NCBI GenBank assembly: GCA_949788275.1
Contig: OX460916.1
Location: forward strand, 1,054,001-1,118,000
Direction: 5' to 3'
Length of the DNA stretch: 64,000 nucleotides
Source: Weeksellaceae bacterium
GTDB lineage: Bacteria > Bacteroidota > Bacteroidia > Flavobacteriales > Weeksellaceae
Shown: piece after piece, positions 42,641 to 51,656 of the stretch
How the letters are laid out: each line of letters begins with the position of its first letter
Position numbering within the stretch: the first letter of the stretch is position 1
The notes under the pieces: model-generated
What the model was told of the DNA's origin: nothing
The model's database searches: none
What the model saw: only the letters and a program-made list of their open reading frames with translations
Position numbers and translations under genes: made by a program

Positions 42641-43879
42641 TTATGATTTAAATTCTGCGGCTGTTTTTTGAATAATGGCAATACAATCGGCCAATTGGTC
42701 GTCGGTCATGACCAATGGGGGTGCAAAACGAATGATGTTGCCGTGGGTTGGTTTAGCTAAAAGGCCATTGTCTTTCATGGCTAAACAGAAATTCCAAGCG
42801 GTTTCACTTTCGGGTGTATCGTTAATCAATAAGGCGTTTAATAGTCCTTTTCCTCGTACCGATTTAAAGAGAGGGAATTGTTCAATTAGTTTTTCTAATT
42901 CAGAACGGAAAACTTTCCCTAGGCGTTCGGCATTGTCGGCCAATTTATCGTCTAATACCACTTGCAATGCTTCGCGAGCAACGGCACAAGCTAAAGAGTT
43001 TCCGCCATAGGTTGAACCGTGTTGTCCTGGTTGAATAACTTCCATAATGTCGTCGTTGGCTAACACGGCCGAAACAGGGTAAGCTCCACCCGATAATGCT
43101 TTTCCTAAAACCAAGACATCAGCCTGAATCCCTTCATGGTCAATGGCTAGCATTTTTCCGGTACGTGCAATTCCGGTTTGAATTTCGTCGGCAATAAATA
43201 AGATGTTATGTTCTGTACACAGGGCTTTACAAGCGGTTAAATATCCTTCTGAAGGTACATTAACGCCTGCTTCTCCTTGAATAGGTTCTACCAAGAAACC
43301 ACAAATGTTTTTTCCTTTTTCTTGGAATAAGGCTTTAAGTGCTTCGGTGTCGTTGTATTCTACAGCTGTAAAACCAGCGGTATAAGGATCGAAGTGGCGA
43401 CGTGCATCTTCGTCATTCGAGAAAGAGATAATGGTTGTTGTGCGGCCGTGGAAGTTGTCTTTGCATACAACAATAATGGCTTCACCAACCGGAATTCCTT
43501 TTTTCTCGTACCCCCATTTACGGGCAAGTTTTAAGGCGGTTTCAACTGCTTCTGCACCGGTATTCATTGGAAGAATTTTATCGAAACCAAAAAGGTTGGT
43601 CATAAACTCTTCGTATTTTCCTAGTTCGGCATTGTAGAATGCTCTTGAGGTAAGGGTTAATTTATCGGCTTGTTCTTTTAGTTTTGCAATAATCCGTGGA
43701 TTGCTGTGCCCTTGATTAACGGCAGAGTAGGCCGATAAGAAATCGTAATATCTTTTTCCTTCAACGTCCCATACGTAAACACCTTCTCCTTTTTCTAAGA
43801 CTACTGGTAAAGGATGGTAGTTGTGTGCACCGTATTTTTCTTCTAAGGCGATGAGTTGTTGTGAAGTTTGATTTGTCAT
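42641..43879 (-). CDS. rocD: Ornithine--oxo-acid transaminase
   Basis: PLP enzyme (412 residues) that converts ornithine plus 2-oxoglutarate to glutamate semialdehyde and glutamate, linking arginine breakdown to proline and glutamate. Class III aminotransferase landmarks: GAEAVETALKLAR, DNFHGRTTTIISFS, VEPIQGEAGV, the Asp that holds PLP in FIADEIQTG (about 231) and the Schiff-base lysine in LGKALSGG (260). SAYSAVNQGHSNP and TLTSRAFYN are typical of ornithine aminotransferases. It lies downstream of murI in the same direction. Confidence 0.96.
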   Translation of the reverse strand: MTNQTSQQLIALEEKYGAHNYHPLPVVLEKGEGVYVWDVEGKRYYDFLSAYSAVNQGHSNPRIIAKLKEQADKLTLTSRAFYNAELGKYEEFMTNLFGFDKILPMNTGAEAVETALKLARKWGYEKKGIPVGEAIIVVCKDNFHGRTTTIISFSNDEDARRHFDPYTAGFTAVEYNDTEALKALFQEKGKNICGFLVEPIQGEAGVNVPSEGYLTACKALCTEHNILFIADEIQTGIARTGKMLAIDHEGIQADVLVLGKALSGGAYPVSAVLANDDIMEVIQPGQHGSTYGGNSLACAVAREALQVVLDDKLADNAERLGKVFRSELEKLIEQFPLFKSVRGKGLLNALLINDTPESETAWNFCLAMKDNGLLAKPTHGNIIRFAPPLVMTDDQLADCIAIIQKTAAEFKS

Positions 43880-43902
43880 TTTTATAAATTTTTTGTGTAA
43901 TG

Positions 43903-44703
43903 TTAGTTTAAACGTTTTTCGGTAAGTTGTATGTCTTTTCCAAAGAAGCGTTTGGCGACTTTTAGAAAGTTGTCGGTATAATCGGATAGATAGAATTCGT
44001 AGGTCGGGATTTGTTTTCCGGCTAGTTTTTCTTCGCGGCCTAGTTGATAGATCACTTGGTTAACAACAATAAGGGGTGAATTAATGATGTCTACTTTGCC
44101 TTCAAAGACTTGTTCTATTTCTTTTTGAAGAAGAGGATAGTGGGTACAGCCTAAAATAATAGAGTCTATACCTTCTAATTTTTTATTGGCTAAATACGTT
44201 TCTAAAACGGCTTTAGAAATGGGGGTATTGGCAAATCCTTCTTCGATAACAGGCACCAAAAGGGGAGTGGCTAGTTCAACCACCTTAACGTGTTTGTTGT
44301 ATTTACGGATGCTTTTTTTGTATGCGCCCGAATTGATGGTCGCTTTCGTGGCAATGACACCTATTCTTTCGCGCAATTCATAGGCAACTTTTTCGGCTAC
44401 GGGTGAGATGACGTCTATAACAAGAATGGCATCTCCTGCTGCTTCTTTTATGGCATCGATCGAGTTGGATGTTGCCGTGTTGCAGGCGACTACAATTGCT
44501 TTACAGTCTTTTTGTTTTAAAAAGCGGGTGATATCTACGGAGAAGCGGGTGATGGCTTCTTTCGATTTCTCGCCATAGGGCAGGTGTTGGGTATCACCAA
44601 AATAGATGATGTTTTCGTAGGGCAAAAGACGTTTAATTTCTTTTGCAAACGTTAATCCGCCCACACCTGAGTCAAAAACACCAATCGGTCTATTATCATT
44701 CAT
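43903..44703 (-). CDS. murI: Glutamate racemase
   Basis: Makes D-glutamate for peptidoglycan. 266 residues; both catalytic cysteines are in place, in VVACNTATSNS and LGCTHYPLL. The N-terminus GVFDSGVGGLTFAKEI and YFGDTQHLPYGEKS are diagnostic. Transcribed with hemW (17 bases upstream) and probably rocD (23 bases downstream). Confidence 0.97.
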   Translation of the reverse strand: MNDNRPIGVFDSGVGGLTFAKEIKRLLPYENIIYFGDTQHLPYGEKSKEAITRFSVDITRFLKQKDCKAIVVACNTATSNSIDAIKEAAGDAILVIDVISPVAEKVAYELRERIGVIATKATINSGAYKKSIRKYNKHVKVVELATPLLVPVIEEGFANTPISKAVLETYLANKKLEGIDSIILGCTHYPLLQKEIEQVFEGKVDIINSPLIVVNQVIYQLGREEKLAGKQIPTYEFYLSDYTDNFLKVAKRFFGKDIQLTEKRLN

Positions 44704-44720
44704 AGCACAAATTTAATAAA

Positions 44721-45848
44721 TTAATCCACGTAAAACAGTCGACTAGCAATTCCATCTGCAAAAAATTTTGCGTGTGGAGGCAGGGTGATGTGGGTTAATC
44801 CTTCAATGACGAGATTTTCGGTTGTGAGGCGTTCCATTTCTTTGGCGAAATGATCTTGTATTTCCTTTGGGAACTCCGTTATGCCAGCTTTTGGTAAACC
44901 CCATATGGTGCGAAGACCGATCATCACCATTTCGTTGTAGCGATCGGTGTCGGAAAGGACTTCGGTTTGCGATGGAAGTATGTCCTTATATATAGACTGT
45001 ATATATTGGGCATTATTGGCAATATTCCACGAGCGTTCCTTATGATTATAGGAATGGGCCGAAGGACCAATACCGATATAGGGTTCACCTTTCCAATAAT
45101 TGGCATTGTGCTGAGAAAAGAAGCCTTTTTTACCAAAGTTGGAAATCTCGTAATGCACATAGTCATTCGCCTGAAGAAAATCGACAAGAAAGTCGAATTG
45201 ATCGCTTTGGTGAGAATCGTCAATTGGCTTTAGGAGGCCCTTCTTTATTTGATGGTCTAAAATGGTTTTGTCTTCTACAGTTAAAGCATAGGAAGAAATA
45301 TGAGGAACATGGAGGGCGATGGCCTTTTTTAAATTCGATTGCCACATTTCATGGGTTGTTGAATTGGAACCGTAAATTAAATCGATGGTAATGTTCGAAA
45401 ACCCGAATTCTTGCGCCAATAAAATGCATTTTTCAGCCTCGGAAGCATCGTGTGCACGGTTCATTAATTGCAGATCTTGATCATAAAATGACTGCACTCC
45501 GATGCTTAAACGATTAATTGGGGTAAAATCGCTTAGAAATTTCAACTTTTCGGGCGTTAAATCGTCCGGATTTGCCTCTAAAGTGACCTCTTTCACGTCG
45601 GATAAATTAAAATTTTTAGAAATTTCTAAAAATATTTTTCCCAGGTCTTCATTGCTTAAAATAGAGGGTGATCCGCCGCCTAAATAGATGGTGGTTAGGG
45701 GGGTGTTTAATTCGTTTTTCCGAAGTTTTAATTCATGACAAATAGCGTCAATCATTTGATTTTTAAGGGTTAAGTTTGTTGAGAAATGAAAATCGCAATA
45801 ACTGCATTTTTGTTTGCAGAAGGGAATGTGAATGTATATACCGGCCAA
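44721..45848 (-). CDS. hemW: HemW, radical SAM heme chaperone / coproporphyrinogen III oxidase-like
   Basis: 375 residues. The 4Fe-4S cluster motif is CKQKCSYC (Cys 11, 15, 18) in IYIHIPFCKQKCSYCDFHF; YLGGGSPSIL and RLSIGVQSFYDQDLQLMNRAH follow, with the HemW-type C-terminal domain (GIGPSAHSY). HemW proteins bind heme and are annotated as oxygen-independent coproporphyrinogen oxidase-like, but lack that activity in tested cases. First gene of the hemW-murI-rocD run. Confidence 0.93.
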   Translation of the reverse strand: MAGIYIHIPFCKQKCSYCDFHFSTNLTLKNQMIDAICHELKLRKNELNTPLTTIYLGGGSPSILSNEDLGKIFLEISKNFNLSDVKEVTLEANPDDLTPEKLKFLSDFTPINRLSIGVQSFYDQDLQLMNRAHDASEAEKCILLAQEFGFSNITIDLIYGSNSTTHEMWQSNLKKAIALHVPHISSYALTVEDKTILDHQIKKGLLKPIDDSHQSDQFDFLVDFLQANDYVHYEISNFGKKGFFSQHNANYWKGEPYIGIGPSAHSYNHKERSWNIANNAQYIQSIYKDILPSQTEVLSDTDRYNEMVMIGLRTIWGLPKAGITEFPKEIQDHFAKEMERLTTENLVIEGLTHITLPPHAKFFADGIASRLFYVD

Positions 45849-45990
45849 TTTAATTCGTTTTTAGAAGCACAAAATTAGGCTGAATTATCCCAAAAATAAA
45901 ATGGATTGGAAGGTATTTCGATAAATATTTTCAAAAAGAGTTTTCTAATTAAAAATAAAACTTTACCTTTCGGGTTCAAATAATATCAAA

Positions 45991-46182
45991 ATGAATAAAG
46001 GAACTGTAAAATTCTTTAATGAAGAAAAAGGATTTGGATTTATTAAAGAAGAAGAATCAGGAAAAGAGTATTTCGTACACATTACTGGACTTGTAGACCG
46101 AGTTAAACAAGATGACGAAGTGTCATTTGACTTAGAACAAGGAAAGAAAGGTATCAATGCTGTGAATGTTAAAGTAATCTAA
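45991..46182 (+). CDS. Cold shock protein, CspA family
   Basis: 63-residue single cold-shock domain, binding single-stranded nucleic acid as an RNA chaperone. The RNP1 motif is KGFGFIK and RNP2 is EYFVHITGL; MNKGTVKFFNEEKGFGF is the family start. A short AT-rich leader precedes the ATG with TACCTTTC, one base from the -7 consensus. A strong terminator follows. It is likely monocistronic and highly expressed. Confidence 0.96.
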   Translation: MNKGTVKFFNEEKGFGFIKEEESGKEYFVHITGLVDRVKQDDEVSFDLEQGKKGINAVNVKVI

Positions 46183-46206
46183 TTATCTCAACATATTCCT
46201 AAAAAG

Positions 46207-46235
46207 AAAATCCGCATCAATTGCGGATTTTTTTT
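46207..46235 (+). terminator. Intrinsic terminator after the csp gene
   Basis: Stem AAAATCCGCA (46207-46216) / TGCGGATTTT (46222-46231), five-base loop, T-run. It is also the likely end for the convergent gene at 46235. Confidence 0.88.
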
Positions 46236-46777
46236 TATTTTAAATCTTTCCGTTTTTCATAGAATTTAGCATCTATCAGAAGTTCGTCAATAAAACTGTA
46301 GAGTTTATTGAGATGACTTTTTGAAATATACTGCCCAATTTTACTCGCTACAAAGGTAGCCAAAGCAATTCCTGCTGCAAAAAACAGGCTCCAAAGCCAG
46401 TGACTTTCCCCTTTTACTAAATATTCAGACACCACGTAGGATCCCATTGTTATAAAAACGGCTCCAGACAATCCATACAAGAACATAAATAACGTCCATA
46501 CATTCGCTCTTGGACCAATAACGCCTCTAACCACTAAAAATTTGGGGTTATCCTCGTCTTTTTCCATTCGAATTTGCACCTGGGGTTGCCAATACGTTCT
46601 ATTCTTGGTGCGTAATCGAATCATCGCGACTTCTTTGTTGGCGTAACCACCCATTTGGCTTTTATGAATTTCGAGATGTTTTTGAATTAAAGCAATGAAT
46701 TCTTCTTTCGACATTTTGGTGTAGACCTTGAATCGTGGGCGACTTCGCAATGTTTTAATCGGAACTTTGTTTTTCAT
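46235..46777 (-). CDS. Conserved membrane protein of unknown function
   Basis: 180 residues. A soluble N-terminal half (RFKVYTKMSKEEFIALIQKHLE, then an RLRTKNRTYWQPQVQIR beta region) precedes two membrane helices (about 95-145). I recognise no family. The arrangement resembles small GTP-cyclohydrolase-like or SRPBCC-domain membrane proteins of Bacteroidota, but this is weak. Convergent with the csp gene and divergent from the ATL gene. Confidence 0.7.
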   Translation of the reverse strand: MKNKVPIKTLRSRPRFKVYTKMSKEEFIALIQKHLEIHKSQMGGYANKEVAMIRLRTKNRTYWQPQVQIRMEKDEDNPKFLVVRGVIGPRANVWTLFMFLYGLSGAVFITMGSYVVSEYLVKGESHWLWSLFFAAGIALATFVASKIGQYISKSHLNKLYSFIDELLIDAKFYEKRKDLK

Positions 46778-46817
46778 ATTCTATCGGTTTGTTTAAATTT
46801 ACAATAAATCTATCATA

Positions 46818-47147
46818 ATGGCCAAAGAAGTTTCCGATACCTATCAAAAAATATACGAGATTGTTCGCTTAATACCAGAAGGTTATGTGTCTACGTATGG
46901 GTTAATAGCCAAAACGATAGGAGAGACCTTTTCGGCGAGAGTAGTGGGTTACGCCATGAATCATGCCCACGGAATGGACGATGTTCCTGCTCACCGTGTC
47001 GTGAACCGAAACGGACTGTTAACGGGCCGCCATCATTTCAATCCATCGACCTTAATGCAAGACTTATTAGAAAATGAAGGCTTGGTGATTGTGGATCATC
47101 AGATACAAAATTTTAAAAATCACCTTTGGGTACCAATTATCATCTAA
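46818..47147 (+). CDS. Alkyltransferase-like (ATL) protein, MGMT family without the active cysteine
   Basis: 109 residues with the MGMT DNA-binding domain: IPEGYVSTYGLIAKTIGE, RVVGYAMNHA and VPAHRVVNRNG. The active-site PCHR of true alkylguanine transferases is PAHR here, so it cannot transfer alkyl groups. ATL proteins bind O6-alkylguanine lesions and hand them to nucleotide excision repair; Ala in place of Cys is one known ATL form. Single gene between the divergent membrane gene and the ABC exporter. Confidence 0.9.
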   Translation: MAKEVSDTYQKIYEIVRLIPEGYVSTYGLIAKTIGETFSARVVGYAMNHAHGMDDVPAHRVVNRNGLLTGRHHFNPSTLMQDLLENEGLVIVDHQIQNFKNHLWVPIII

Positions 47148-47205
47148 AGAGTGTAACGTTTATTGATTAAAGCATACTAACTTTATAAACTCAATTAATA
47201 ACAAC

Positions 47206-48135
47206 ATGGACTATTTATTACAAGCAAAAAATTTAACCAGAAGATATAAAGACAATATTGCCCTAGACGATTTTAGCATCAATATTCCAAAAGGCTCTAT
47301 CTATGGCTTATTAGGACCAAATGGTGCAGGAAAAACAACTTTTATTCGTATTGTTAATCAAATTACAGCACCCGACAGTGGCGAAATCTATTTAAATGGG
47401 CAGTTGTTAGATAAAAAATCCATCGGTCGAATTGGGTATATGCCCGAGGAAAGAGGATTGTACAAAAACATGAAAGTGGGTGAACAAGCCATGTATTTTG
47501 CCCGTTTAAAAGGAATGACGGCTGCAGAAGCAAAGAAACGAACAACCTACTGGTTCGAGAAATTAGACATTATGTCGTGGTGGAATAAAAAATTGAGTGA
47601 GTTATCGAAAGGAATGGGGCAAAAAGTTCAGTTCGTCATTACGGTTATTCACGAACCCGATTTACTTATTTTCGATGAACCATTTAGTGGATTCGATCCG
47701 GTGAATGCACAGATTATTGCCAACGAAATTCTCGAGTTAAGAGCCAAGGGAACCACCATTATTTTTTCCTCTCACCGCATGGAATCGGTTGAAGAAATGT
47801 GTGACCACGTGGCATTAATTAACCAATCAAAAAAGGTATTAGACGGGACCATTGATGAGGTTAGAAATCAATTTAAAACAGGTAAGTTCGCTATTGGAAT
47901 AACAGATTTAAACCACGATAATTTAACTCAATTACAAGCCGACTATCAACTTACCGATGTTAAAGTAAACCATGAGCTAACTTCGTTTAACTTATTGTTA
48001 GATAAAGACTATAGTCAAAACAAGTTGGTTGCACAATTGCTTAATTACGGACAGTTAAATCACTTTAAAGAAATTATTCCTTCTATGAATGATATCTTTT
48101 TAGAAGCGGTTAAACGCTCAAACAATTCCCTTTAA
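47206..48135 (+). CDS. ABC transporter ATP-binding protein (NatA-like)
   Basis: 309-residue ATPase: Walker A GPNGAGKTT, the ABC signature region LSKGMGQKVQF, Walker B LLIFDEPFSGFDP, and a switch His in IIFSSHRMESVEE. The C-terminal DUF4162-type extension fits exporters of the NatAB/drug type. It pairs with the permease gene 19 bases downstream. The substrate is unknown; Na+ export is a historical label only. Confidence 0.93.
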   Translation: MDYLLQAKNLTRRYKDNIALDDFSINIPKGSIYGLLGPNGAGKTTFIRIVNQITAPDSGEIYLNGQLLDKKSIGRIGYMPEERGLYKNMKVGEQAMYFARLKGMTAAEAKKRTTYWFEKLDIMSWWNKKLSELSKGMGQKVQFVITVIHEPDLLIFDEPFSGFDPVNAQIIANEILELRAKGTTIIFSSHRMESVEEMCDHVALINQSKKVLDGTIDEVRNQFKTGKFAIGITDLNHDNLTQLQADYQLTDVKVNHELTSFNLLLDKDYSQNKLVAQLLNYGQLNHFKEIIPSMNDIFLEAVKRSNNSL

Positions 48136-48154
48136 TTTTAAACGAACACAATCG

Positions 48155-49474
48155 ATGAAAAATATTTTATTAGTGGCCCAGCGAGAGTTTTTCTCTCAAG
48201 TACGCAACAAGGCTTTTTTAATCATGACCATTATTTCTCCCTTACTTATTGTAGGTGCGGGGGGCGTTATTTTTTGGTTGAGTTCAGCCAACAATTCCGA
48301 TGTTAGAAACATTGCCGTAGTCGATCAATCGACCGAATTTATCACCACCTTAAAGTCCGATAAAAAAATCAGCTTTAGCTTTTACAATCCCAACGAAATA
48401 AAAGCCATTAAAGATACCATGAATGGTAGCGAGTATCTAAATGCCTTATTGATTATACCAGCCAATAAAGACGGCGATTATGCACAGATTGAAAAAGAAA
48501 CCGAATTAATCACCAACGGAAACTTAGGGATGACCGACCGCGATAAGATTGCCCGTTTAATCGGTGGAAAAATTGAGCAAGAGCGCCTTCAAACCACCGG
48601 CATCGAACAAGATGCACTCGATAAAACCAAATCGAAAGTATCCCTCAATGTATTCAACGTTAAAGAAGGGAAAGAAGACAAAGGGGTAGAGCTTAAAATG
48701 GTTCTTTCGGGGGCCTTAACCTACATTATCTTTATGTTTGTCATGATCTATGGTGTAAAAGTAATGCGTTCGGTGGTCGAAGAAAAAAACAACCGCGTGG
48801 TCGAAATCATTATCTCTTCGGTAAAACCCTTCGAACTAATGATGGGAAAAATAGCCGGAACCACTATGGTTGCGGTTACTCAATTCTCTATTTGGATTGT
48901 GATGACATTGGGCTTATTAATGATTTTCCCAGCTATTGCTGCAAGCCGTATGGACATGGCCCAAGAAATGGTTAACCAACAGCAAATGGTCGAAGACAGC
49001 CCACAGATTATGGAAATGGTAACAGAAACCAGCGAAATCCTATTATCGTTTAACTACCCTTTAATTATTTTTGCCTTTGTTAGTTACTTTATTCTAGGGT
49101 ACTTGTTCTATAGCTCAATTTTTGCAGCTATTGGGTCGGCAGTTGACAATGATACCGATACCCAACAGTTCACCTATTTTCCATTAATCCCCATGATGGT
49201 CGGTTTATACGGAAGTTTCACCACACTCGATAATCCCGACGGACCAGTCGCCTTTTGGTTATCGATGATTCCATTTACATCACCCATCTCCATGATTACC
49301 CGAATACCGTTCGATGTCCCAATATGGGAGTTGGCACTATCCTTAACAATTTTAGTAATTAGTACCATCGGAATGATTTATTTAGCTTCTAAAATTTACC
49401 GAATCGGAATCTTAATTTACGGTAAGAAACCAACCGTAAAGGAAATTCTGAAATGGATGACTTATAAAAATTAA
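48155..49474 (+). CDS. ABC-2 family transporter permease (NatB-like)
   Basis: 439 residues. One N-terminal helix (ISPLLIVGAGGVIFWL), a large extracytoplasmic domain, then five or six C-terminal helices; VMRSVVEEKNNRVVEIIISSVKPFELMMGKI is the conserved coupling-helix region of this permease group. It forms an exporter with the preceding ATPase and ends in a terminator. Confidence 0.92.
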   Translation: MKNILLVAQREFFSQVRNKAFLIMTIISPLLIVGAGGVIFWLSSANNSDVRNIAVVDQSTEFITTLKSDKKISFSFYNPNEIKAIKDTMNGSEYLNALLIIPANKDGDYAQIEKETELITNGNLGMTDRDKIARLIGGKIEQERLQTTGIEQDALDKTKSKVSLNVFNVKEGKEDKGVELKMVLSGALTYIIFMFVMIYGVKVMRSVVEEKNNRVVEIIISSVKPFELMMGKIAGTTMVAVTQFSIWIVMTLGLLMIFPAIAASRMDMAQEMVNQQQMVEDSPQIMEMVTETSEILLSFNYPLIIFAFVSYFILGYLFYSSIFAAIGSAVDNDTDTQQFTYFPLIPMMVGLYGSFTTLDNPDGPVAFWLSMIPFTSPISMITRIPFDVPIWELALSLTILVISTIGMIYLASKIYRIGILIYGKKPTVKEILKWMTYKN

Positions 49475-49487
49475 ACACACCATACAC

Positions 49488-49517
49488 AAACCGGGACCCT
49501 GAACTCCCGGTTTTTTT
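49488..49517 (+). terminator. Intrinsic terminator after the ABC exporter operon
   Basis: Stem AAACCGGGA (49488-49496) / TCCCGGTTT (49505-49513) and T-run. Confidence 0.88.
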
Positions 49518-49544
49518 ATAACTTTACTTTCCTAAATACCCACA

Positions 49545-50264
49545 ATGATAAATACCCACTATAATTTATTGGTCATTAGTACCAGCACAGTACACGGTTC
49601 CGGATATATGGACTACATAAAACCAGCCGTAAAAGACTTCTTAAACGGTCGCGAATTGCTCTTTATTCCCTATGCTCGCCCTTCCGGAATAAGTTATAAC
49701 AACTATACCGAAACGGTTAAAGAAGCCTTGGCAACCATTGGAGTTACTGTAAGAGGAATTCATGAATACAGCAACCCTAAAGAAGCCATAGAACAAGCGC
49801 AAGCCATTTTTATTGGTGGCGGAAATACCTTTCTATTGCTAAAAACATTGTACGAGTTGGGATTAGTGGAAACACTGCAAGCAACGGTCGCTCAGGGAAT
49901 ACCCTATATGGGAAGTAGCGCAGGGAGCAATTTAACCGGATTAACCATAGGAACAACAAACGATATGCCTATTGTGTATCCACCCAGTTTCAATGCCCTT
50001 CAGTTCTTACCGTTCAATATCAATCCCCATTATTTAGACCCCATTGAAGGATCAACCCACAAAGGCGAAACCAGAGAAACCCGTATTAACGAGTTTCACC
50101 AATTCAATTCCCAAACAGTCATCGGTTTAAGAGAAGGAAGTTGGTTACATGTAACAAACGGGACCATCACTTTAGAAGGAACATTCACCGCCCGTATTTT
50201 TCGAGCCCATGAAACGCCGTTCGAAATCGAATCCGGCATCCTCCACGAAAATATATACCTATAA
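49545..50264 (+). CDS. pepE: Dipeptidase E (peptidase S51, aspartyl dipeptidase)
   Basis: 239 residues. Hydrolyses dipeptides with N-terminal aspartate. The catalytic serine lies in GIPYMGSSAGSNLTG, FIGGGNTFLLL marks the nucleophile-domain glycine-rich loop, and NINPHYLDP supplies the His region. This could use the Asp-X dipeptides made by the DPP11-like peptidase; that link is inference. Single gene with its own terminator. Confidence 0.9.
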   Translation: MINTHYNLLVISTSTVHGSGYMDYIKPAVKDFLNGRELLFIPYARPSGISYNNYTETVKEALATIGVTVRGIHEYSNPKEAIEQAQAIFIGGGNTFLLLKTLYELGLVETLQATVAQGIPYMGSSAGSNLTGLTIGTTNDMPIVYPPSFNALQFLPFNINPHYLDPIEGSTHKGETRETRINEFHQFNSQTVIGLREGSWLHVTNGTITLEGTFTARIFRAHETPFEIESGILHENIYL

Positions 50265-50286
50265 GACACCAATGCGTTTGATAGAC

Positions 50287-50319
50287 AAAATCCTTTCATT
50301 TTTTGGAAGGATTTTTTTT
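50287..50319 (+). terminator. Intrinsic terminator after pepE
   Basis: Stem AAAATCCTT (50287-50295) / AAGGATTTT (50307-50315) followed by further Ts. Confidence 0.82.
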
Positions 50320-50320
50320 A

Positions 50321-51589
<1,269 letters not shown>

Positions 51590-51615
51590 ACTTCACGAAA
51601 TAAAAGAATCAATAA

Positions 51616-51645
51616 AAAATCCGAGCGTAAACTCGGATTTTTTTA
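51616..51645 (+). terminator. Intrinsic terminator between hemB and porW
   Basis: Perfect 10-bp stem AAAATCCGAG (51616-51625) / CTCGGATTTT (51632-51641), six-base loop, T-run. It also serves the convergent gene. Confidence 0.88.
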
Positions 51646-51656
51646 TACTATATTGT

